Assembly: GCF_002078875.1 (NCBI RefSeq)
Contig: NC_034413.1
Span: 62,364,453-62,428,452 of the forward strand
Length of the DNA: 64,000 bases
Source: Numida meleagris
Lineage: Eukaryota; Chordata; Aves; Galliformes; Numididae
Direction of reading: 5' to 3'
The notes below the pieces were generated by a model that was not told the origin of the DNA, ran no database searches, and worked only from the letters and a program-made list of their open reading frames with translations. The stretch's first letter is position 1; the number at the start of each line of letters is the position of its first letter. Both the position numbers and the translations under genes were made by a program. Shown here in pieces: positions 1-12,400 of this stretch.

Positions 1-436
1 TTTGCTTGGCTGGCTTCTTTGCTTTTTTCTGTTTGACTCTTTGCATTACATTCTCAGTTCCTTCCTTTTTGCCAGCACCTGGCTCGTTACGAAATGGTTT
101 AAAAAGCTGGTCCATGTCTTTTGTGAATTCCATCAAGGTACCATTCGATCTGCTTTGAATTACTCCATCTGATACATGGCTGGAGGGCCTGCTGAAAATC
201 AAAGGCTGGGAAGAGTGAGGAGGCTTAGTGTTTTCCACTGGTGTCTTGCCAGGTCTTTGCTGAACGTTGTAGCTCAAGGAGATTGAGAAATAGGAGTAGT
301 CAACAGTAATATACGTCAACATGAAGTTGATGGTGACGATCGGAGCAAGAACATTCACTTGCCCAATGAAGACGAAAGCCATGGTGATCAGACTTGTTAA
401 GCAAATTGCAGCCACTGGAGTCTTGTTGGGTCCTTT
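1..436 (-). CDS. SLC12A8: SLC12A8 coding exon, residues 360 onward (TM9-10 and cytoplasmic loop; cut by window edge)
   Basis: The acceptor is GATGCAATAG|AAA with only a modest pyrimidine tract. The frame is open across all 436 bases to the edge. It encodes [40 protein letters not shown] and [14 protein letters not shown], all close to human. After that the sequence is hydrophilic and divergent, except for [14 protein letters not shown]. It ends in a lysine-rich stretch ([12 protein letters not shown]), similar in character to the human KRKSKKATKQ. The remaining C-terminal membrane segments lie outside the window. Confidence 0.94.
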
Positions 437-3400
437 CTATTGCATCAATAAAAGAAAATTATTTAAATTAATACCTGTGAGGCTCACCGTGAGGATCTCC
501 ATTAGCTCAGCAGTAACAGGAGAACACCCCAGCAATCTGCAGGTACCCCATTAGTCACAAAATTCACCCCTATGCGTGCATAGCAGAGGCTCACTGCCTT
601 AACAAATTAAAGAACAAACTGGAAGCCAAGAACTGCTGAGTTCCCACCTCACCTCTGATCCTTACTCAATCTTTGTCTTCGGAAAATTCATCCAGTCTCA
701 CTCTATATCTCCATGGTAAAATATTAAAGCGGCAATAAACCTTCAGAAAGATTTGTGGGGCCTGTGGGAAGCCTGGGCTGTGTTCTGGCAATAAAACATG
801 TTAATTACAGTTAACTGTTCATTTCTAATTTCTCTACAGGGCCCTACATTGCTGTCTGCTCAAAAGGCTTCTCACAAATTTTAATCTCAGGTCTAGTATG
901 CCCTTCCTCGATCACTGCTGAAGAGTCAGCTGATGTGGTGCTAAGTGCCCATCAGAGCTCCTGTGAAGGCCCTTTTGGGATGCGGTTTGTCCCCAACACA
1001 CTACTGCTGGAAAAACAAGCTCCATTTCTAAAATTCTTGCAGGTTGGGAGCTTTTCCAGCAGTGTACAGCCGAGAGGAGGCACCTCAAAGGTGGGCTGAA
1101 AGGTGCTCTTCCAGCTCCCTTACACCAACAACAGCACGAGACCGGGAACATTTTCCATCCTACGTTTTCATTTACTGCATGTTCTTCTCTAATAAACACA
1201 CAGCTCAAATGGAAACTATTTCTATTTTCTCCACACTTACTTATTAATAGAAAAAGGAGACCAGTTCTGGACCTTACGCCTTTTCACAATGAAATGAGAA
1301 ATATGTCTCAAGGATAAATGAACTTGGTTCTCAGAAAGCATCTTAGCTATTAGAAAGACTTACTGAGATAGGGAACAGATGGTACGATCTCAGGATGCCT
1401 CTGGCTTAGGTTTAATACTACAGAAAACAATAGTGTCCTTCACATTAACCGGGGTTACATTGCTTACAACACTTTCCTAAACCATGGAAAAGAAGAACTG
1501 ATGTGGAACAGATTGTTAAGGGCAAGCTACGCTTATTAACTCTCCACGAACCAAATCTAGACAATTTTCAAGGTAGCAGAGAGAAGGAAGGGGAAGGTGA
1601 TCCGCCTTTAATTCCTCACCTCTTTCTGAGCACTTCACATTGAGGCACTTTGCCCAGTGTTCAGAGCAGAAAACACTACAGAAAGACAGAAAACTGCCGG
1701 AGAAGAGAGGGAATCAACTTCACAGTCCTTGGGCTAAATGACTGACAATTTGGCAAGAGCTGCCACGTGGAGAACAGCCTGTTCTGGGATTGCCTGACAA
1801 CTGTCCTGGGTAGCTGGAAGTTTTTGTTGTTGTTACCACTCCTGCCATAGCACTCCTGCTTCTCCTGCCATTACTTCTATTACTCTTATTACTGTTATTA
1901 TGGCTTTATTTTTCAAGAATTACATTGTGGAATATAAAATATAGGAAACCATTATAATTCTAAGACAAAGATACTTCAAAACATTCTTAAATGCTGATGT
2001 GCAATATTTGTTCTGTATTTATAAGCTGCTCCGAAGAAGCAAAACCACCTTAAGGTTCTCCCAGCTGCTCGCTGCAGTAAGGTGCTGCAGGTTATTTAGG
2101 GCAAGGGAAATTTTTTTCTCCCTGTTTAGAAAAAGGAAAATCCATACGAAATACTTGGGTCTACATGCACAGCCACAGCTACACAATCCTTAGTGGCTGC
2201 TGCTTTGACTGTTCTCAGTGAAACAACTCATGTGAATGAGGATTACTTACTGGGACAAGGAAAAAGGCTCTTGCCATATTCAAAGCAAAGCTTTGTTTAA
2301 AAGCAACCCCCTAAATTAACCTTTCAAATCTATTCCCTCTATTATCTTTACAGAGTCCAAAAGGCACCTCATCTTTTCTCCAGAGCGCACAAACAGAATC
2401 CACTGTGCTGCAACCAGTACTCAGCCATCATGTCACCAAAGATGATAGGAAGATCTCAGGGAAAAAGAGCAGGAAAGAAGAAAAATAGAGGAAAGAGATA
2501 AAAAGGAAGCTACCATCCATTCAACTAGACTGCCTGGACAAAGCTTCAGACTTCTGCCCTGAGAGGGAGGGCAGAGAAGAACGAAGTGCCTGGGTTACAA
2601 TTAGGATCAGTGTGGGTTTAGATAAGGTGTTTGCAAAAAAAAAAAAACCAAAACAGCAAATCACACTCAAAGTTGTATCTCAAGTGGTTGTTTTCCTGGA
2701 GACATCTCAAAAGAAGTGGGACCAAGGGAAGGGCTGTCCCTGTGGACAGACAGCTCCAGGGCAGGGGCATGGCTGAGATGGGGTGCACGGACCCCACCAC
2801 AGAAATATTCCTTGTATCACCAGCTTCCCTTCAGGTTAGGTTGAGTTTAGGTCAGCTCACTAACCCCGCGTCCAAGGAAGGCGAGCATGGGGACCACGTT
2901 CTCCTGGGCGATGCACTGCAGGATTCGGGGCGCTCCGTAGAGCCCTCCCATGCAGGAGGCCAGGGAGGAGATGTACAGCCCTAGCAGAAACAGGAAACCC
3001 ACCAGAGATACCTGGAGCAAGCAGAGAGAAGGCAAAATCAATTACTTTGTTCTTCAAAGACCTGCAAGTGATTTTAAATGTGCATTTTCAGAGATCCCCT
3101 ATATTTTGTAACATTGCAGAATGAACTGAACGGAAAAGCAGCAATTTAACTGGTCTGTGGTATAAAGTGCAAGTAATTAATATGGGAAAATTACCCCATA
3201 AAAGTAATTTAATACTGAACATCCTGTATCAACAGAGCCATTTGACAAACTCATATCCAAGAAACTCTTTGTCACTTGGAGCAGTTGCAGCAAAGCAGCA
3301 GCTATTAGATTCCACTTAAGTAACTGGAAGTGAGTTTATTTCAGGAGAGATCACTTATATACAGAGCGCACCATACAGGAAAAGCTACCCAGGCTTCCAA

Positions 3401-6400
3401 CCATCCAAAACAGGAAGACAAACCCCTGCGTCCCAGAGGGGAAAACCAATCCTGAAAGAAAATCCGCAGTAAAACCAAATCAAACTTGCCACTTAAGCAA
3501 ATGGCATCTCAAAAAAACACGCTCCGAGGGATATAATACAATGACCTTTTTTTCCTGTCTTCAATGAGCAAAGAATTTCCTCCGGCATGCACAAAACTCC
3601 AAAACCTTTAAAGCCACAGTGCTGCATACTACAGGTGGTTTTATTGCCTGCTGCTAGCCAACACCCTCTTGAGCTGGCAGCCCAGCAGGGCAGCACTACC
3701 TGGAGCTGCATGCCGTGGGCCAGGCACAGCCCCCAGCCCCCAGATGCTCAGCCAAGGCCAGCTAAAGCCTGACCTTTCTCAAGCAAAGAGACATCGTCAC
3801 GAACCCTATAGTTATGGGCAGCTTCTACAGGCTGACATGCAAGTTGTCTATTCAAAGATTCGAGGGTTATGCCCTCGGTTTGCTAATAACAGGGTTTCAG
3901 CTCAGCTTTCTGTAGGAATACTTGTTTTTGCTGTGTTTGCCAGATGTATTTCAGAACCATACCGATCTCCTACCACTCAAACACACAGCGTTGCTTCCCC
4001 CCACGCAAATCCACTTGCCTTGGGATTTTTATCTTGCGGGACAGAAGAAACTTGAGGGGATGATTAGAGGCTATCAGCTCCCATCAGACAAATGGGCAGA
4101 CCCTGGGTGCAGGAGTCTGACAAGCAGAAATTCCCCCCCAAGAGAACCGGTCTGGTTTGGGAAACACTTGACAGAAATAATCGGTTGTGCCAGACATCAT
4201 ATATTACTTCAGCTGCCAAAAAAGCTTGCATTTAAATGTACTACTTGACATTCAAATCAGGGTTAGAGGGGAAGAGTCCCTTTCACTGAGGCTGATGAAA
4301 GGTTTTGCTGTTGGTTTTAAGCGCAGAGAGTACGAATACTTTGTAAGGAATCGGCACTTCTGGCTCATTAAGAAGGGAAATTACTGAATCTCATTTCTGC
4401 GTTTGCGAAGCCAAACAAGGCAGAAAAGCAACCACTCGCTCACCTGCGCCTGGTGGAAATGGGGAGCTGGCATTGTTTAGTGTGCAACGCTCGTGTCCTC
4501 TCTCCAAAGTCATTAGAACACACAGGTTTGCTTGTAGTCACTCAGAGGAGCCAAACGAGTGTTTGGATTGCTCCACTAAAGGGAGTTTAGGTTTTTTTTT
4601 GGTCTGTTTATTTTCTGATATTTAACAACGTTAAACATCTTCAGGTTCATCCCCTCAGAGATTTTACAGCTTTTTCCTTCAGAGGGTGTTGAAGTTGAAA
4701 CACACACTCAAAAATCTCTCTCTCTTCAGCTGGTTCAGTTAAAGGTAATGTTTCATTACCACACTTTCCATCCGCTACATCTGTCACATTTACTTAACAA
4801 ATGCATTGCTTCAAAGGTAAACTCTTTTTTTTTTTTTTTTTTCTCCTGAAACAGAGATGATGTTTCTCCTTAGCAGGAAGCCACAGGATTCCCACCATTA
4901 ATCTGGAGCTTACTTTAGGGACTGGAGGAAATCTAGGGCTACAGTTATACACTCGGAGAGAAAACAAAGCCAGGGTCTCAAACTGACATTTTAGATTAAA
5001 GCGTTATAAATGAAATGGATTGATAACATCTCAAAATAACCACAAAACAGTGTCACATACTGTAAATCCACGATTCAGTATAATGCTGAATAACAGGAAA
5101 TCAGCCCTTCCATATCCCATCCACAGTAAGACAGCGAGGCACACCCAAAATCTTTGCTCTCTTTTCAGTGGCCTGCAATGACCGGGTTCTTTGCCTGTAA
5201 CACTACAACACTCCTTCACTGACATACACCAGCGTGGAACGTCTCAAGTTCTCCAATCCAACTGCTCACATTGCAATTACAGTCTGCGTGATATGAGAAG
5301 CAAAGCTTCGCTTGACTTAGTACAGATAAGCAGTGGAGTTCTTCAGAGATTTTAATTTGGCCCGAGCTTTCACCGATGAGAAAGGATACATTGAATAAAA
5401 GACAGCATTCATCACTGGACCATATCAGCATATTGTAGTTCTTAAAGCTATTTGCCAAGTGATTATGCCAAGATTCAGCATTATTGGATACACTGGTGAA
5501 TGCAAAGCTATTCAAATCAATTGTACACTGGGATGTGCGGGAAGATCCCCTGAAGATCACTGAGAGATGGGCACCCAAATCTCTTAGGATTTTGGAAAAG
5601 CTCAAGCATTCAATGACAGAGAAGCCCCCAACCTAACAGCCCCATTACATAACACCTTTATATACACAAAACCAAGTTACCTTCTCTGCTATCATGAAGT
5701 CGTAGCGGAGAGACTGACGGGTGCAAACGGCTCCTAGCAAAAAGACGAAGACCATGTAGAGAAACCACCTGCAAACAACAAAACCAGAGCATTTTCTCCA
5801 GCCAGACAAGACCAGTGAGTACAATGCCCATCAGCAGAGGCAGAAGAAGGCCGAGTGCCTGTAAGCTGGGTTTTCCATCATTCCATACTGGCTGGCTCTG
5901 CATGGCAGGATGTCCACCACCATGCACACCATGCACCCATCACAGTGCAGTGGGGACAGTACATCACAGCCATGGCGTGACAGTGCAGTTCCCCTGAGGT
6001 AAGGAACCTGCACGTCCTTGATGTGCACACAGGGGAACGATCCAGTCACGCTGTATGCAGGTCCCCTCGCCCAGGGGACAACGCCAGGTTTACCACCTCT
6101 GTCACGATCCTCCCTGGATATGTCTGGGCTGTTTCATTGGAGAGATAAGCCAGGCTGTCTGCAAAGTCCAGGCAGCAGAGGTGTGATTTCCCTGCTTTAA
6201 AACAAAACGAGCACCAGCTGCAGTAGGAATTCAACTACGTCCAGAAGGTCCCTCCTTCCCGCCTCAAGCTGGGTATGCAATTAAATGCAATATTTTCAGA
6301 ATTACCTTAATTGGCAACGAAAGCAGGAAGGAACCAACTGAGGTACTTTTTAATACGTAACGTTACATTACTTCTGGAAAGCAGCATTTCCCAGGGGGAG

Positions 6401-9400
6401 AGCTCTGCTCCCCTGGCCTTGCAGTCACACAGGTCATTTTACCTCTCTTGGCCTCATTTTACCCAATACAACCACATTTTCCTTTCTTCCAAAGACGGTG
6501 CTCTGAAATCAGCAGAATTAAGTGACAAAACCATGTGCCACAGGCCTTCAAGAACTTTGCATGCTGCCTGGGCTGCCAGGCTGCAGTGGCATAACCACTC
6601 TAGCACCAACACACATCCCATCCAGCAGAGGAAGCTGAAGAGTGAGAAGGACTGACCGTATCTGTGCGAACGGATCTCCTCTCCAACCCACCCAGAGTAG
6701 GTGGTGGTAATGGATGAGAATTTGAATGGGAGCCAGACTTTAATTTTCCAGATGGCTGAGTAATAAAAGGTTGATGGGAATACGAAATGGATTGGTCACA
6801 TCCAGGGCAGGCTCCAAATAGTAAATTCTCCCCAGCCTATTACTTACGAGGTGCCAATAGCGGCCAGAGACCCCAGGGGGATGTTGGTAGCAGGCTTCTG
6901 GAGATCTCCACTCATATTGAACCCAGCCATCACACCTATATTTTGTAGACATAAATGCAATTTAGAGTTAATCTAAGTTATAGCATCCATGACATACATT
7001 CTAATACGTAACATAATTTAATCAGTCACTTAATCGATTACTTCAGAAAAGTAACTGGATCATTTCACTGCACTGCCACACGTAGGGGTACTGCCTCCCA
7101 TTGACTGTTTGGTGAGTAACTGCTCCTGTCTTCAAGGGAAAGGAGCTACTGCTAACGCATCTACAAAGAACCCTTTGTCCATTCTGAACAATGCTGGGGG
7201 GGCTGAAGAAGCAGAAATCCAAACAAAATCCATGTTATCTTAATGCAAACATGACAGAAAACAGTGCCATTAGATTGCTGGAAAGAAAAATGCCACCATT
7301 CATCACAGGCTCACATTCAGCAGGTTGTCCAGTCTCACCAGCCCCAGTCAGTTAGAGCAGATCAATTGCAGGTGCCTGCATTCACAAAGGACAACCACTA
7401 ATGCAGCTTTTAATGTCTGTGTCCAATGACTACCCCATGCATTTAGCAGAGAGAATAGGGATATGCACGTAGGTGGCAGTTTCCAGCCTTGGGCTCTCCT
7501 CTGCAAGCATCGGTCAAGGCTCTGGGCTGGCATTATCTCTGCCGTGCAGATAGGGAAATGGAAGCACTGAGCAGGTAAGCGATTCCAGTAAGTACTGGAA
7601 CATCGTTTCAGGCCAGAGTGCAGGGTAATGTATGACCAGGGACAGTCCTCAGCTTAACAAATTAGCATCTAAAGATGCAAGAAAGGGAAACAGGAAGGAT
7701 CAATGATTAAAAATTCTGTCTTCGGGCTGGGAACACCAGCTAGAAAAGGGTTAAGAGACTTTATCCTTATTTGAAGAGACAGTCATGCCACACTTGGCAG
7801 AAAGCACATCTTTTCTCATCAAATTATCCCAAAATTTCTCTCAGAATATTTCAGATATCTTCTATAAGTAAATTATATCCCTGTCTTAGAATCCCAATGA
7901 GAATTCTGACAGTCTGAAGGCAGGACAAGAGCCTCCCTAAGACACTCATTCCTGTCCACCTCTGTCCCATCTTGGGGAGATTTTCTCAGCAAAGGGCAGT
8001 CAGTTTTGCAACAAATCCTGAAGCACAGGGGACAAATCCCAGCTCAGCCGAATGGATGTCTTCTCTAAAGACCTTGCAGGGCTACAGATGGATGGCCACC
8101 AGGGAGCCACAGTTGCTGCTAATCAGGGATCAGCAGCTCATCTGCCTGCTCTGTCCCAGGCTTTCCTGCACGTTTTCTTCGCTCTGTGTCCCCATCTGCT
8201 AAATGGGAATTGTAGCACTTCCTCTCAGCATGCTAACAAGCACAAGGCACTCACATGTTGCCAAACACATCAGCTGAGCATCCAGCACTTCATTTATTTT
8301 CTTTTTCTTCCCCTTGATCATCTCAGGCCCACCCAGCAGCCATCTCTTTCTGTCATCCTCTCCACCAGAACCTTGGTGCCCCGGCACTTTGCTCCCGGAG
8401 GAGCTGTCTTCCAGATTCAGATCAGATTCAAATCCTTGAGACCTACTGAAAGCTTTAAAAATTAAACTGAGTTGCTCATTTTCTCCTGGAAGACTACTCT
8501 GTGGATGTAGTTCTGAGTAGCACTGGTAAAAGCCCATCAGCTGGTGTACTTTTCTCCAGATAAAGTTTCCAAGTGCTGATCAAGCACTGCTCCTTTTTCA
8601 GGAGTTACACAATAGGCTTAGCTGGAGGTCAGAAAAATTAGGACGGCAGAAGTCCACAGAAACAGTCAAAAACATCATACGAGATGGAGCATCCATAAAG
8701 CACTGCTCAGTGACATGCTATTCTGCCTTTCCGGGGTAAAGCAGAAAATGCAGAATAACCTGCACTTTTCTTCCAAAGGGAGCAAGCTGTTGTCAAAAGG
8801 ACAGCTGTTAATCCAATGCACCTCTTGGCCAAGTTTCCCAAACACTTGGCACCACTTCCATATCTTCCAGCTTGAGCTTGACTCACCTCCTCCTCATCCA
8901 AACTCTTACCTCAACAAAGCACTGGGGAAACACCAAAATGGTGTTTTCTGGACCAAATATGAAACAAGTTGAAGGTGTTTAGTCACTTGTGCAACGATGC
9001 CTGCAGGGTCCTGACTACCCCACTGCCTCCCTTGCACAGACTCATGCATACAAGGTGCAGCCCAAGATGACCTGTCAGAGCCTATATACACCAGATCTTG
9101 AGACCGATGACTGACCTCATGGCTAGGGGTCAGACCCAGACCACTGCAGGACCTGCAAGGTCACCAGTGTCATGGCCTCCACTGACAAAGGCCAAGGTCA
9201 CCACTGCAAGATCCAACATAGCATTGGTCTGAGTGGCTGAGAACATCACCTCTGCACTGACTACTCCCAGACCTGACAGGATGGGAGTCTTCATGTATAG
9301 AAGAACAGACAGTGCCAAAACCATCACTCTACCACTATCCAAAAAGTAATTACGCAGACGGGGTGCCAGCTGCCAAAGAGCGGTACTGAGAAGATCTTGT

Positions 9401-12400
9401 GCAAGCAGCAGACTAACCACCCCACTTTTCAATGAAAGGACAACCCAATTTCCTTCTAACAAATTAAAATAAAAGATTCAAAAAAATCAAACAGAACTCC
9501 ACTATCAATAGCTTTGGTCACCCCAAAGGGTGAGCTGGGCTGGTCTGCAAGACTCTAGCTACTAAAGAGAAGAAAAAATGTGCACTTGCACATAAAATCC
9601 AACCAAGCAGAGAAGCTGGGACGTTTCATCCTCCAGACAGGTCTATCCCGTAAGGAAATGGCCAAACCCTTCTGAACTCAAGCAATCCTATCTGCAGATT
9701 GTCCACAGAGAAAATTATCCACCTCTCTGTTTCAACGAGATAGCAGGCTGGATTTTCCACACTAGCTATTATCTCGGAGCGCGGCAGATAATGACAAAGC
9801 TTCTGGACAAGGAAGCATGAAAACACAGTCAGCTCAGCCAGGAAATTATGGCTGAGACAGTCTGTACATTGCTGCTATTCCCAGCATAATCCTGTCCTGG
9901 GAATCATCCAGGCAGTGAATACGTGCATGAGGAGACCACCTACACTGCACGTTAGACACAAGCATCAGCTCCACCAACCCTGGCTTACAGCTCTACCAGC
10001 TATGGCTTATAACTGTAGATATGACTGACTGCAAACACCCATTGTGTTGCATTTTCCAGAAAATTTACTATAAAATGTGAAAGTTTGTGGGGTTTAGTGC
10101 ATTGGCTTTTTTTTCCTTCAACCAAGAGATGAAGAATGGAAAATCTGAGATTGGAATTGCAGCTGATTATTTAAAAGGGCCAAATTCTCCACTGATGTAA
10201 GCTGGCACCTCTCCACAGACTCCAGTGGATTTGTGCCAACTTACATCATCTGATAACTTAGCCCAAAACTTCTAAATCTATTTGCTGTCATTTTGCAAGT
10301 GCCAAATATGGTTTATTTCAGAACTGGTGTCCGCACAATGACATTTTCCAGTAATGCTGCTCAAACATCATCTTACTTTCTCGTATCACACGATAACACG
10401 CTTCTTTCATTAAGCAGAAAACCTTTAGAATCTGGTAGAAAAGAAAATCATTCTCTGCACAACACAAACGCTTAACTTCATCTTGAAGCTGCACTGGCAG
10501 TTGTGTGGCTGCTGAGCAATCGCATGCGTTGATGTGGGCAGGCAGCTCCTGAGCCTCCTTCCTCATGCACACCCCTGCTTAGAGGGGAAGCTGAGCATTT
10601 GTGTTTCACAACACCACAGCAAAACACACATGTTAAAAAGGTGTTTACAAACACTGAAAAAAACATCTGGCTAAGGCAATGCATCTCTCTACTGGCATGT
10701 TCACATCTTCCATAGCAAGTTTGGGATCCACACTGCAAGAAAGACATTGAGGCACTGGAGCGTGTCCGGAGAAAGGCACTGGAGCTGTGAAGGGTCTGGA
10801 AAACAGTCCTGTGGGGAGCAGCTAAGAGAACTGGGATTGTTCAGTCTGGAGAAGAGGAGGCTCAGGGGAGACCTTATGGCTCTCTACAACACCCTGAAAG
10901 GAGGTTGTGGTGCGGTGGAGGTTGGTCTCTTCTGTAACAGTCATAGGATGAGAGGTGATGGCCTCAAGTTGTGCCACAGGAGGTTCAGGTTGGATATTAG
11001 GAAATATTTCTTCTCAGAAAGAGTGGTCAGGCACTGGCACAGGCCGCACAGGGAGGTAGTGGAGTCACTGTCCCCGGAGGCATTCAAGAAAAGGGTGGAT
11101 GTGACACTGAGGATCATGGCCTAGAGAGGTCACAGGCATGGCATGATGGTTGGAATGGATGATCTTAAAGGTCTTTCCAATGTTCATGATTCTATGATTC
11201 TAAGTGTGGTTGCCACTGATTTAAAACAGAAAATCTGAGTCGCCTTCTTCAGCAGCTTCCAGAGCTATTTCTGGTGGAAACAGACAACTATAAAACACTT
11301 TTTGCCATGTCCTAGAGACCAAACTTAAACCAGATGAATTCAGATAACAGTTGCAAAGGGAGAATAAAGAGTTTATCCTGAGAATATCAAAATAGTTTCA
11401 CTTCAGAAAGGAACACTTCATCTCAGAAGGGCCCAAACATCTTGTTTCACAATTTCCTAAAAAATTTTTTAAAAAACCTTTGTTATTAAAACAGCATCTT
11501 AGACTGCAAATCAACATATGCTAAAAATTAAAAAGAGTAAACAAAACATTCAATAATAAAAGCTAAACCAAATACCGCTTAGGGTCAAATTAATTTTTCA
11601 AAGTGGCTCAAAGCAGCCCCCCACACTGAACAGCAGATTGCTTGGCTGAAACCTTCCCTGAATTGAAAAACTTAATGCATGGGATTGTGCTGCCAATGCT
11701 TTGTCCGCATCACCAACGCGGTCCCAGCAGAAGCAGGAACTGCTTTGGGATGGTGCCGGGATGGTTCAGGAGCACAAAGCGGAGGTGCAGCTGGGGGTGA
11801 TGTTTGTGCATCCTTGCCACTCCTTTCCTTTCTGCCCTGCAGAAGAGGCCTGGCAATTGTGTGGCATCTCTCCAGCCTGCTATTAATGCTGCTGCCAAAA
11901 CTATCCCTGCAATGTCACCTGGAAGCCCGCAGACCGCCCGTGCTGCTGGGCCTGCTGCCAGGCAGGGAGGAGCACCCTCCTGTCCTCCTGCCCGCAATGC
12001 AGTGGGCAGCAGCTTTCTGCAGAACGTGGGGCACCAGGAAAGCTGGCATCCCCTCTGCAGTACTGAGCCTCCATGGTGGGTGAGGATTCAGGCTAATGCA
12101 TTGCACCAGCTCTTGGAGATGGGAGCTCTGAAGTTGCATGGGGCTCCCAGCTGTGATTTGGAGCAGAGAAGTCTTGACTCCCATCTCTTGCCTTCTTAAT
12201 CTTTCTTAATCAGATCACAAGTTCTCCCATGTAGCATTATGTTTTCTTTCACGAGGCTCCTAAGCACTGCAGTGCTATAAACAGCAATAACAGGAACAAT
12301 GGTGGTGTTATATGGTACCACTGGCACCGCTGCTCCAAAGCAACAATTTAAATCCTGTAAATAACCAAGCAATTAAAAAGAACACATGAAAAAGCTCTGC

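Noticed and set aside
11679..12199. GC-richer stretch with frames of about 130 codons on both strands
   Set aside because: Low-complexity Ala/Leu/Pro-rich translations, no homology recognised, no splice-site framework; treated as intron.
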